Positions 1-12,830 are shown, numbered from the stretch's first letter. The stretch: 34,300 bases of DNA from Bradyrhizobiaceae bacterium (GCA_947475225.1 CANJMQ010000044.1:1-34300); one strand, 5' to 3'. Notes: generated by a model from the sequence alone, not told the origin. Numbers and translations: made by a program.

Positions 1-1638
<1,638 letters not shown>

Positions 1639-1645
1639 GTTTCAG

Positions 1646-1669
1646 CGGCGAGAGGGAAACCTCTCGCCG
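1646..1669 (+). other. Intercistronic rpoB-rpoC hairpin with GAAA tetraloop
   Basis: A perfect 10-base-pair inverted repeat (CGGCGAGAGG / CCTCTCGCCG) closes a GAAA loop, a stable GNRA tetraloop. It starts 8 bases after the rpoB stop and ends about 55 bases before the rpoC ribosome binding site. No T-run follows, so it is not a standard intrinsic terminator. It could be an mRNA processing or stability element between the two cistrons, which is inference. Confidence 0.75.
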
Positions 1670-1723
1670 ACCACCCCACAGAATTCGAACATCCCCGCGG
1701 GATATGCGCGCCCCGCACAAAAT

Positions 1724-1730
1724 GGAGAAG
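1724..1730 (+). promoter_or_regulatory. Ribosome binding site that sets the rpoC start
   Basis: GGAGAAG lies 6 bases before the ATG at 1737. Two upstream in-frame ATGs (1704 and 1722) have no such site, and the one at 1722 overlaps the Shine-Dalgarno itself. Confidence 0.8.
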
Positions 1731-1736
1731 TGGCCG

Positions 1737-5903
<4,167 letters not shown>

Positions 5904-5918
5904 CTCTGGCGGATATAT

Positions 5919-5960
5919 AAAAGTCAAAAGGCCCGGTGCGAACCGGGCCTTTTGACTTTT
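5919..5960 (+). terminator. Rho-independent terminator after rpoBC
   Basis: A perfect 19-base-pair inverted repeat closes a GCGA (GNRA) loop. The arms run 5919-5937 and 5942-5960. The outer bases are A-rich on the left and T-rich on the right, so the structure carries its own U-tract and could act on both strands. It sits between rpoC and the oppositely oriented HicA-like gene. Confidence 0.93.
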
Positions 5961-6083
5961 GCGGATGTGCCCATGGATCTCATCGCGCCCAGACTTGATC
6001 CGCGCATCCTTTTCCCTTGCGTCCCAAAATGATGCCAAGGTCAGGCGTAAGCATGATGAACGTGTGAGTATGCTGCGCAGACG

Positions 6084-6350
6084 TTACAGCGGGTAGTCCC
6101 GCGCCGGCTCGATGCCGCAGATTTCGATAAATTTCTTCATGTTGTGGACCTCGTCCTTCGATAGGCCGTGATCGGACCCATGGAAGGTTGCCGTGTGGCC
6201 ATTCATGCTCACCATGAGCCGGCCTTGGCCGGAGTGGCTGAGTTCCGCGCCGAGTTCCTTGAACACCGGCTCAACTTCGTGAAGCTGGACGTTGGACGGA
6301 AGGGGATGGCTGAAAAGGCTGTGCAGGACTTTGCGATGTTTGTGATTCAT
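6084..6350 (-). CDS. Small HicA-like protein without a HicB partner
   Basis: An 88-aa basic and histidine-rich protein. The pattern HRKVL near the N-terminus, then an acidic helix, then a beta-strand pair ending in NGHTATFHGS and a helical tail resembles the small HicA-like proteins (dsRBD-type fold) common in proteobacteria. True HicA toxins cleave mRNA with a conserved histidine; H54 in the NGHTATFHG stretch or the later one could be that residue, but this cannot be decided by eye. The start at 6350 has GAGGAG 6 bases upstream; a longer frame back to 6509 is only the shadow of the HIT gene. It is the last gene of a five-gene minus-strand run, 61 bases after the HIT gene. No antitoxin-like ORF lies beside it, so a housekeeping role is as likely as toxicity. 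Confidence 0.7.
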   Translation of the reverse strand: MNHKHRKVLHSLFSHPLPSNVQLHEVEPVFKELGAELSHSGQGRLMVSMNGHTATFHGSDHGLSKDEVHNMKKFIEICGIEPARDYPL

Positions 6351-6411
6351 GGCTGTCTCCTCATGCGAGGAGAGCTTAGCGAACCGTTCCCCGCTGTTAC
6401 TTTGATTTTGA

Positions 6412-6834
6412 TCAAGCCCCCAGAGCGGCGCGGACTTTCGCCGCATGCCCGGCGAGAACTGCGTTGTCCGCCATCTTCCCGGTGTGAGGCCGCAACCCAA
6501 CCCCGGCACTGCGCGGCAGCACGTGAAAATGGAGGTGGAATACCGTCTGCCCCGCTGCCGGTTCGTTGAACTGCTGGATCAACACGCCCTCGGCGCCAAA
6601 AGCCTGTCGCGCCGCCTGGGCAACCCTTTGGACGGTTGCCAAGAGGGCTCCAAGCGCCGTCGGATCGGCATCCAGCAGGTTGCGGGCGGGTGATTTTGGG
6701 ATCACCAGCATGTGGCCGTCGGCCTGCGGCATCACATCCATGAAGGCGAGTGTGTGCTCGTTCTCATAAACCTTGTGGCAGGGGATTTCGCCGCGGAGGA
6801 TCTTCGCGAAGATGTTGTTGGTATCGTAGCTCAT
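6412..6834 (-). CDS. HIT family nucleotide hydrolase
   Basis: A 140-aa histidine-triad protein of the Hint/HinT branch, a small cytoplasmic enzyme that hydrolyses nucleoside phosphoramidates or adenylated substrates. The triad H100-L-H102-F-H104 followed by VLP is intact; by family knowledge the middle histidine attacks the phosphorus. The N-terminal NIFAKILRGEIPCHKVYE block is typical of the family. The start at 6834 is preferred over the ATG at 6843 because AGAGGA (6844-6849 on the complement) touches the upstream ATG but sits 9 bases from this one. It is the fourth gene of the RidA-GDPD-FemAB-HIT run, 13 bases from its upstream neighbour. The physiological substrate cannot be read from sequence. 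Confidence 0.93.
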   Translation of the reverse strand: MSYDTNNIFAKILRGEIPCHKVYENEHTLAFMDVMPQADGHMLVIPKSPARNLLDADPTALGALLATVQRVAQAARQAFGAEGVLIQQFNEPAAGQTVFHLHFHVLPRSAGVGLRPHTGKMADNAVLAGHAAKVRAALGA

Positions 6835-6843
6835 CGTTCTCAT

Positions 6844-6849
6844 TCCTCT
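6844..6849 (-). promoter_or_regulatory. Ribosome binding site of the HIT gene
   Basis: AGAGGA on the minus strand overlaps the TAG stop of the upstream FemAB-like gene (6848-6850). It decides in favour of the ATG at 6834 and suggests translational coupling of the two genes. Confidence 0.65.
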
Positions 6850-7987
6850 AGAAGTCCTGTTCCTGCCGGAATGGCGAATGCGCCGCTAGCGCTTGCTGCT
6901 GCTGGTCGACGCCAGCCCGTTCCGCCTCGAGGTAATTTGCCACGGCCCGCTGCAGGCTCGGATGGGCGAGGTAGTGGAGGCTGTAGGTCTTGTGAGGCAA
7001 GTAACCGCGCGCGAGCTTGTGGCTCCCTTGCGCTCCGGCTTCCACCCGTGCCAGCTTGCGGGCGATGGCAAAGTCGATGGCCTGGTAATAGCAGGTCTCG
7101 AAGTGAAGATTGTCGTGGTACTCGATGGCTCCCCAGTTCCGCCCATAGAGTGCATGCGATCCGATGAAATTCAGAGCCCCCGCGATCATCCTGCCGCCAC
7201 GCTCGGCGATCACCAGCAGGATGTTCTCGTTCATCGCCTCGCCGATCATGCTGAAGAAGCGGCGGTTGAGATAGGGAGATCCCCACTTGCGAGAACTGGT
7301 GTCCATGTAGAACTCGAAGAAGGCATCCCAGTGCCGCTCCTGGATGTCCTCGCCGGTCAACGCATGCATGGTGATCCCGGCTATTGCAACTGAGGTCCGC
7401 TCCTTGCGGATATTCTTGCGTTTCTGCGAGGAGAGTGACGCCAGGAAATCACCGAAGGAAGAGTACCCGTTGTTTATCCAGTGAAACTGGATGTCGGTGC
7501 GTTGCAGCCACAGCGGGCCACCCAGCGCCGTCCAGTCGCTCTCCGGCATGAAGGTGATATGCACGGATGATGCCTCCTCCTGCGTGCACATCGCGATGAG
7601 CCCGGAGGCGAGCTCGCGGCGCTGCTCCTCGGTCGCCGCAAGAAGTCGAGGGCCGGTAACCGGCGAGAAGGGTACCGACACTTGCAGCTTTGGATAATAA
7701 CGACCGCCAGCCCGCTCATAGGCATCCGCCCAGCCATAATCGAAGACATATTCACCCTGCGAATGCCGCTTGCGGTAGCACGGCACAATACCCGATAACC
7801 GGCCTTCGTGCTCCATCACCAGATGGCGTGGCATCCAGCCGGTCTTTGCGATGGCACAGCCTGACTCCTCCACGCAACGGAAAAAGTCATGGCTCACCAG
7901 CGGGTTGAACTCCGCAGCTGGAGGGTTGGCCAGCCGGTCCCAGTCCTCCCGTGCAATCGCCAAGGCGCTGGTGACCGCCTTCAGCAT
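6848..7987 (-). CDS. FemAB/GNAT-like acyltransferase (COG3146, DUF482 type)
   Basis: A 379-aa cytoplasmic protein matching the conserved proteobacterial family annotated as peptidoglycan biosynthesis/recognition or GNAT N-acyltransferase. Recognisable stretches are NPLVSHDFFRCVEESGC near the N-terminus, RHLVMEHEGRLSGIVPCYRK, then SSQKRKNIRKER, and RMIAGALNFIG followed by LYGRNWGA and HFETCYYQAID in the C-terminal half. The fold is expected to be two GNAT-like domains. No substrate is established; transfer of an acyl or aminoacyl group is inferred from the fold. The stop of the preceding GDPD gene is one base before its ATG, so the two are almost certainly co-translated. Length is normal and nothing is missing. 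Confidence 0.9.
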   Translation of the reverse strand: MLKAVTSALAIAREDWDRLANPPAAEFNPLVSHDFFRCVEESGCAIAKTGWMPRHLVMEHEGRLSGIVPCYRKRHSQGEYVFDYGWADAYERAGGRYYPKLQVSVPFSPVTGPRLLAATEEQRRELASGLIAMCTQEEASSVHITFMPESDWTALGGPLWLQRTDIQFHWINNGYSSFGDFLASLSSQKRKNIRKERTSVAIAGITMHALTGEDIQERHWDAFFEFYMDTSSRKWGSPYLNRRFFSMIGEAMNENILLVIAERGGRMIAGALNFIGSHALYGRNWGAIEYHDNLHFETCYYQAIDFAIARKLARVEAGAQGSHKLARGYLPHKTYSLHYLAHPSLQRAVANYLEAERAGVDQQQQALAAHSPFRQEQDF

Positions 7988-7988
7988 G

Positions 7989-8750
7989 CTACGCGATAAA
8001 GTCTTCGAAGGTGATCTGGTCTGAGCATCTCATTGCCACTACGGCCTGCTCCGGCGACCGGATTGTCCAGGTGATGATGGGCATGCCTGCGGCCCGCATG
8101 GCGGTGATGGGTGCCCACGGCAGCTGCTCGTAATAGAACGACACGAAATCCGGCCGCGTTCTGGCAACATGCGAGAAAGTGCGAAGTTCCATCTGCTTCG
8201 CCAGCGGCAAAAATGTATAATATGACCCGTCTACCCGTTCTGCCACCATGCCGCGGATGGTATCGGGCGAGAGGCGGCGCACAGCATCAATGAGGTCCGG
8301 GTCGAAGGACATGAGGCAGTAGGGCCCGGAATAGTCCTTTAGCAGTTCAACGGCGCGTTCGGCCAGGCGCTCGTCGCCGTCCCAGTGGGTCTTCAACTCG
8401 ATCACGAGCGGAACCTGGCCCTTCACCTGCGCCAGAAGCTCGGAGAGGGTCTGCACCCTGTCGGCTGAGTTGCGGATGACGAGTTTTTTCATCTCGGCGG
8501 TGGTGAGGTCCTTCACCATGCCGTGACCCTCAGCCAGCCGCTCGAGGTGCTCGTCGTGGAACACCACGGCCTCGCCATCCTTCGTCAGCTGCAGGTCGCA
8601 CTCGATAGCATAGTTCTTGGCGATTGCGGCAGCGAAGGCGGACGCGGTGTTCTCCACCACACCTTTGCTGATGTCATGCAGTCCACGGTGTGCAATGGGC
8701 CGCGAGGTCAGGAAGTCCGCCGCACGTTTTCTGTTTAAAGACATATTCAT
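7989..8750 (-). CDS. Glycerophosphodiester phosphodiesterase family protein
   Basis: A 253-aa enzyme of the GDPD/PLC-like TIM-barrel family, which hydrolyses glycerophosphodiesters released from phospholipids to an alcohol and glycerol-3-phosphate. The catalytic signature is complete: IAHRG with H21 and R22, then E50 and D52 in IECDLQ, and the second histidine H65 in VFHDEHLERL. An IELK segment follows in the middle of the barrel and ITWTIRSPEQA near the end. No signal peptide is seen, so it acts in the cytoplasm. The ATG at 8750 overlaps the RidA stop as ATGA; a second ATG at 8744 is possible. It is the second gene of the five-gene run. Whether it prefers classical glycerophosphodiesters or lysophospholipids cannot be told. 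Confidence 0.94.
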   Translation of the reverse strand: MNMSLNRKRAADFLTSRPIAHRGLHDISKGVVENTASAFAAAIAKNYAIECDLQLTKDGEAVVFHDEHLERLAEGHGMVKDLTTAEMKKLVIRNSADRVQTLSELLAQVKGQVPLVIELKTHWDGDERLAERAVELLKDYSGPYCLMSFDPDLIDAVRRLSPDTIRGMVAERVDGSYYTFLPLAKQMELRTFSHVARTRPDFVSFYYEQLPWAPITAMRAAGMPIITWTIRSPEQAVVAMRCSDQITFEDFIA

Positions 8751-9211
8751 TCCACTTCGATGATGGCCTCGACCTCCGTCGAGATGCCGAAGGGAAGCGA
8801 CGGTGATGCGACAGCGGAGCGCGCGTGCTTTCCCTTCTCACCGAATACCTCCACCATCAAGTCGGACGCCCCGTTGATCACCTTGGGGTGGTCTGCAAAA
8901 GAGGGCGTCGCGTTAACAAAACCAAGGAGCTTGACGACGCGCGTCACCCGGTCGAGGTCGCCACCGCAAGCGTCCTTCAACTGGGCCAGAACATTGAGCG
9001 CGCAGAGCCTGGCTGACTTGATGCCATCCTCGAGCGAGACGGTGTCGCCAAGACAACCTTGCAGAGTGATCTTGCCATCGACGATCGGGCCCTGGCCGGA
9101 GATGAACACGAGGTTCCCGGTCCGCACCCAAGGTACGTAAGTGGCCACGGGCTTGGCCGCAGCCGGCAGTGTAATGCCAAGTTCCACGAGGCGCTTGTCG
9201 ATCTGTCCCAT
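8747..9211 (-). CDS. RidA/YjgF family protein (YjgF-like, cd02199 type)
   Basis: A 154-aa protein of the Rid superfamily. Classical RidA removes reactive enamine/imine intermediates made by PLP enzymes. This member belongs to the longer bacterial subfamily with the start MGQIDKRLVELGITLP and the segment FISGQGP. The arginine that binds substrate carboxylate in active family members is present (R131 in HARSAVA), as is an acidic residue in the last strand (TEVEAIIEVE). It is the first gene of the run. AGGAG lies 6 bases upstream of the ATG. Coupling to the GDPD gene is by a 4-base overlap. Imine deaminase activity is plausible but untested for this subfamily. Confidence 0.92.
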   Translation of the reverse strand: MGQIDKRLVELGITLPAAAKPVATYVPWVRTGNLVFISGQGPIVDGKITLQGCLGDTVSLEDGIKSARLCALNVLAQLKDACGGDLDRVTRVVKLLGFVNATPSFADHPKVINGASDLMVEVFGEKGKHARSAVASPSLPFGISTEVEAIIEVE

Positions 9212-9290
9212 TGTCGGCTCCTGTCAAAGGGGGGCCGCTGTGGCCCATCAATGTGGGTCAGATTGAACGCTCACGCCACCGGAATCAAGC

Positions 9291-9317
9291 ACGCCCATGT
9301 TTCGGCGGCGTGGGCGT
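9291..9317. other. Hairpin between the sulfatase and the RidA operon
   Basis: A 9-base-pair stem with one G-T pair and a 9-base loop is followed on the plus strand by TTTT. On the minus strand, where both flanking genes lie, no T-run follows. It is therefore a poor terminator for the sulfatase but could contribute to 3'-end formation. The rest of 9212-9358 must hold the RidA-operon promoter; no convincing -35/-10 pair stands out. Confidence 0.4.
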
Positions 9318-9358
9318 TTTGTCCATCTGCGAAGCCGTTAGGTCCGCGCAACGGGGGC

Positions 9359-11617
9359 TTACTTCTTGCATCTGTAGCCAAGATGCTGGGATATGATCTG
9401 CTGGTCTTCGGAATTTGTAGAGCCGTCGGTGTTGACGTCATACCAGCTCGAACCCGACGTCAGGCTGACCATGGCATTGTAATTGAGAATGTCCTGCTGG
9501 TTCACTACGCCGTCGTTATTGCCGTCGCCCTCGGCGAGGCAGTCCGGGGCGGAGGCAAGCATCCGGTTCATGTAGGCCGAGAGTTCGTTGTATTTGAGCT
9601 GCTGGGTTTGCGTGTATGGCGTGGGGATCATGCGATCGCTTCGGTCGATGAGCGGTGGATTGCCATCCTTCACGACATAGAGTTCGTTGTAGGTGGCAGA
9701 CTGGCACTCGTTCGTTGATGCGTTGTAGTCGTTCATCTCGTTGCGCACGAGTTTGAATCCCGCCCTGTCACGGACCCCGATGGCGGTGGTGGGAATGACG
9801 GTGCCGGGCGTACCACCATTGTTGTTGATCCACTGCTGAACCTGACAACAATACTTGAAACCTTCGGACGGGATCGGCGTGGTTGAGGTTGCTCCGTCCG
9901 GCGTGGGATAACTGGCATCTGCGCCCTGTCCGAACCATATGCCTCCATTGTCTTCACAGACCCCCTTGGTAACCGGAATCTGCGAGCAGGTTGGCGGATC
10001 CTGCACGGTGAACTGGCACGGTCCGTTGATGGCACCGTCGGCCTGCAGGTTGGGGCCGACGAAGGTGAAATCATACTTCCGGATGCTGGGCAGGTTATTG
10101 ATCAGAAAATAAGGCATCATGGGTACGGAGTCGATGCGTCGCGGGTTGGCCTCGCGCACGTTGACGCCCCCCAAGGTGCCGATGAACTCATAGAGATCGG
10201 CGATATTGATCATGCCATCGACGGTCCGGCCCGGCTTCCTTACGATCGTCCCTGCGACCACAACGGGCGTCCATACTCCGGTCTGGTAGGGCGATCCCTT
10301 GGCGCGGGTCGGATCAAAGGGCGCGCGTACCTGCGTTCCCATCGAGCCGTTGTCATTGACATAGATGATCACGGTGTTGGCTCCAGCGGCGGTGACAACC
10401 AGCTTGCCATCAACCTCCTTGGCGAGGCCGGTGTTAAGCAAAAGGCGGCCGAATTCGTGATCCATGGCTTGGATCATCTGGTTGGCAACCAGCAGCGTGC
10501 CGGCCGTCGTCGTTGTATCGGCTCCATTGGCGTCAGGGGCGTCGGCCGGCAGCGTGTCGATGGGTGGGACCTGCATCGGTGTGTGAACGGTGGCCGTGGA
10601 GTAGGTTGCAAACCATGGTCTGCCGGCCTGCGTCTGGGCATTGATCCAGGCGATCGCGGCATCTGTCTGTTCAACGTTTCGAAAGGTACGGGCGCGTTTG
10701 TCTGTGGACGGCACAATCTCAACCGAGTCACCGTTATTGATCACCAGTGGCGATACGTAGTGTGCGGACAACGTGGTAAAATCGACATTGCTCGGCATCG
10801 TGGTGCAGGACTCACCAGGCACAAAAATGCCGCCGCTGTCGCGGCAGGCGCGACCAGGCGGATTCTTGGAGTCGTAAGGCGCGGACATCAGTTGGCAGCT
10901 CGTGTCCGCAGCATAGCAGGCACCGGTGTCAGCGCCGTCGTAGTTTGAGCCGGGAACGTAGCCATTGGGATAGAGGCCAGCGTAGGTCTCGCCGAGGCCG
11001 GCCGACGTGTCGATCGAGGACGGATCACCCGTCTCGTCAAGCCAGCCGTCGAAATAGTCCCATCCCAGTGAGCGCGGCATGCTGTAGCCGAAGGGGCTGT
11101 TGCCCTGCAGTCCTACATGGAACTTGCCGAACAATGCTGTGGCATAGCCGACCCTGTGCAAAAGCTTCGGAATTGTCTGCTCATAGGGCGATATCATGGA
11201 ATTCGCGAGGTCTGATGGGCCGAGCGCGGCCTGCAGTTCCGTCCGGAACGGATAGCGGCCGGTGTAGAGTACGCCACGTGCCGTCGAGCAGGCAGGCATT
11301 GTCCAGGCGTTGCGGAAGGTCAGGCCGGCGCCCTGGAGTGCCTCAAGGTTCGGAGTGGCCGGCACCGATAAAGAGTGAAAGCCATAGAGCGGCACCTGAT
11401 CGATGCCAACATCATCGGTCAAGACCGCCAAAATGTTGGGTTTATTTCTTTTCTTCTTATGTTTCTGCGAAGTGGCCAAGTCTTGGCTGACGGCCAGTTG
11501 GGCTTGCGGAGAGGAATCGGCAAATGCTGGCGTCGAGGGCGCATTGAGCCAAGTCACCCCCGCAAACAGGGCGAAAATTGCACGCAATTTCATGGAATTG
11601 GCGGTCAAGTTCTTCAT
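9359..11617 (-). CDS. Exported sulfatase-like hydrolase with C-terminal dockerin-like module
   Basis: A 752-aa protein from the start at 11617, which has AAGGA 8 bases upstream; the frame stays open to 11659. Residues 1-33 form a signal peptide ending near AFA-DSS. Residues 59-480 are the alkaline-phosphatase-fold sulfatase domain: metal ligands D68 and D69, K165 and H167 in GKFHVG, H345 in VHTP, D422 and N423 in YVNDNG, and K440. The formylglycine site reads C110-S-T-A-R, with threonine where proline or alanine is usual. Two cysteine-rich insertions share a C-x-D-x-GGI pattern (C234-C271 and C534-C591). The last 60 residues hold two 12-residue calcium loops (698-709 and 727-738), as in type I dockerins. 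The substrate is unknown. Transfer from a distant lineage is suspected. Confidence 0.9.
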   Translation of the reverse strand: MKNLTANSMKLRAIFALFAGVTWLNAPSTPAFADSSPQAQLAVSQDLATSQKHKKKRNKPNILAVLTDDVGIDQVPLYGFHSLSVPATPNLEALQGAGLTFRNAWTMPACSTARGVLYTGRYPFRTELQAALGPSDLANSMISPYEQTIPKLLHRVGYATALFGKFHVGLQGNSPFGYSMPRSLGWDYFDGWLDETGDPSSIDTSAGLGETYAGLYPNGYVPGSNYDGADTGACYAADTSCQLMSAPYDSKNPPGRACRDSGGIFVPGESCTTMPSNVDFTTLSAHYVSPLVINNGDSVEIVPSTDKRARTFRNVEQTDAAIAWINAQTQAGRPWFATYSTATVHTPMQVPPIDTLPADAPDANGADTTTTAGTLLVANQMIQAMDHEFGRLLLNTGLAKEVDGKLVVTAAGANTVIIYVNDNGSMGTQVRAPFDPTRAKGSPYQTGVWTPVVVAGTIVRKPGRTVDGMINIADLYEFIGTLGGVNVREANPRRIDSVPMMPYFLINNLPSIRKYDFTFVGPNLQADGAINGPCQFTVQDPPTCSQIPVTKGVCEDNGGIWFGQGADASYPTPDGATSTTPIPSEGFKYCCQVQQWINNNGGTPGTVIPTTAIGVRDRAGFKLVRNEMNDYNASTNECQSATYNELYVVKDGNPPLIDRSDRMIPTPYTQTQQLKYNELSAYMNRMLASAPDCLAEGDGNNDGVVNQQDILNYNAMVSLTSGSSWYDVNTDGSTNSEDQQIISQHLGYRCKK

Positions 11618-11701
11618 TATGGAAATCCTTGCAGTCGCCGAGCGGCTGCCACGCAGCAATCGTTAGTAGTAGCCATTATCTATGAATTTGGCATGAGTAT
11701 T

Positions 11702-11718
11702 GTAATAAGTAGTATTAC
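11702..11718. repeat. Inverted repeat GTAATA-N5-TATTAC upstream of the sulfatase
   Basis: A perfect 6-base dyad with a 5-base spacer lies in the AT-rich 150-base gap between the hydroxyacid dehydrogenase stop and the sulfatase start, about 85 bases upstream of the latter. It could be a regulator binding site; no regulator gene is adjacent. The rest of the gap shows no clear promoter or terminator. Confidence 0.4.
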
Positions 11719-11767
11719 GCAAAGAACGCTGCAATGAGGAGACAGTACACCCAAGGGTTTTTTATTG

Positions 11768-12751
11768 TCAGGTTCTGGTAAGAAGGTCGGTTGGCCGTTC
11801 GCCGCGGAAGAACTGCAGCAGATTGTCGATGCACTTATGGCCCATGGCGTTGCGCGTGCCGGGTGTCGCACTGCCGATGTGCGGCAGCATGAAGATGTTG
11901 TCGAGCGCTCGGTAGCGCGGATCAATATTGGGCTCGCCTTTGAACACATCAAGCCCCGCTGCCGCGAGGCGTCCTGACGACAGCGCTGCGATCAGCGCCC
12001 CATCATCGACGATGTCTCCGCGAGCCGTGTTGACCACGATCGCACCCTTCGGCAGCAGCGCCAGAGCCTGGGCGTTCACCATCCCACGCGTCTCGGGTGT
12101 GGAGGCGCAATTGATAGACAGGAAATCGCAGTTTGGAAGCAGTTCCTCCAAGCGAGGGTGGTAGATGGCACCGAGAGCATCTTCCACCGCCACGGGCTTG
12201 CGCGAGAAATAGTGGATCGTCATGCCGAAGGCCCGGCCGCGTCTGGCGACAGCCTGGCCAATCCTCCCCATGCCGAGGATGCCGAGGCGCTGGCCACTCA
12301 CGTCATGGCCCATGGGGGTGAGCAGAGTGGTTTCGCCCCAGCGGTTCTCCCGCACCATGCGGTCGCCCCAGGATGCGCCCCGGGCAGCACCCAGAATGAG
12401 AAGCAGCGCGACGTCCGCCGTCGCGTCGGTCAACACGTCAGGCGTGTTGGTGACAGCTACGCCCTTCGCCTCCGCCTGGGGGATCGACAGGTGGTCATAG
12501 CCAACCGAGTGGGTGGCAATGATGCGTATGGAGGGGGGAAGGGCCGGGATGAACTCAGGCCCCAGCTTGTCGAAGGAGGTGAGCAGCAGACCGTCGTGGT
12601 GTCCGGCCTCCGCGAGGATCTCGTCGCGCCCCATCTGACGGTCGTCCGGGTTCAGGGTCGCGTGGAACTCGGCCGAGATGCGCCGTTCCACCTCCGGCAT
12701 CATTTTCCGGGTCACCAGAATGCGCGGTTTCCCTGTGCCTGCTGCGGCCAT
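11768..12751 (-). CDS. D-isomer 2-hydroxyacid dehydrogenase (glyoxylate/hydroxypyruvate reductase-like)
   Basis: A 327-aa NAD(P)-dependent oxidoreductase that interconverts 2-keto acids and D-2-hydroxy acids; the closest family resemblance is to glyoxylate/hydroxypyruvate reductases. The Rossmann motif GMGRIG with glycines 160, 162 and 165 is preceded by GQRLGIL. The catalytic set is complete: R244 in NTARGD, E273 in KGEPNID and H291 in LPHIGSAT. The start at 12751 has AAGAGG 5 bases upstream; the frame could be read back to 12811 but that would cover the promoter. It is transcribed away from the EipB gene, sharing a 79-base intergenic region with it. The substrate is inferred from the family only. 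Confidence 0.93.
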   Translation of the reverse strand: MAAAGTGKPRILVTRKMMPEVERRISAEFHATLNPDDRQMGRDEILAEAGHHDGLLLTSFDKLGPEFIPALPPSIRIIATHSVGYDHLSIPQAEAKGVAVTNTPDVLTDATADVALLLILGAARGASWGDRMVRENRWGETTLLTPMGHDVSGQRLGILGMGRIGQAVARRGRAFGMTIHYFSRKPVAVEDALGAIYHPRLEELLPNCDFLSINCASTPETRGMVNAQALALLPKGAIVVNTARGDIVDDGALIAALSSGRLAAAGLDVFKGEPNIDPRYRALDNIFMLPHIGSATPGTRNAMGHKCIDNLLQFFRGERPTDLLTRT

Positions 12752-12753
12752 CT

Positions 12754-12781
12754 TTGCCTCTTGTTGTCCGATGATTATATT
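12754..12781 (+). promoter_or_regulatory. Candidate promoter for the EipB gene
   Basis: TTGCCT (12754-12759), a 16-base spacer and TATATT (12776-12781) form a plausible sigma-70 promoter about 50 bases upstream of the TTG start. Its -10 overlaps the -10 of the divergent dehydrogenase promoter. Confidence 0.4.
12774..12779 (-). promoter_or_regulatory. Candidate -10 element of the hydroxyacid dehydrogenase promoter
   Basis: The complement reads TATAAT, a perfect -10 hexamer, 22 bases upstream of the dehydrogenase ATG. The matching -35 is weak (TGCCGT at 17-base spacing). Confidence 0.4.
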
Positions 12782-12830
12782 GGTCTGATGCGGGTGACGG
12801 CATAGGACCACCCCGCCGGAGGAGAAGCAA

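Noticed and set aside
1704..1736. Upstream in-frame start for rpoC at 1704
   Set aside because: No ribosome binding site, and the extra residues are absent from the family; the ATG at 1737 has a good site.
6351..6509. N-terminal extension of the HicA-like protein
   Set aside because: The extra frame overlaps the end of the HIT gene and lacks a ribosome binding site; the ATG at 6350 has one.
9291..9317. Intrinsic terminator for the sulfatase
   Set aside because: The T-run is on the wrong strand for the flanking minus-strand genes, so it is listed only as a hairpin.
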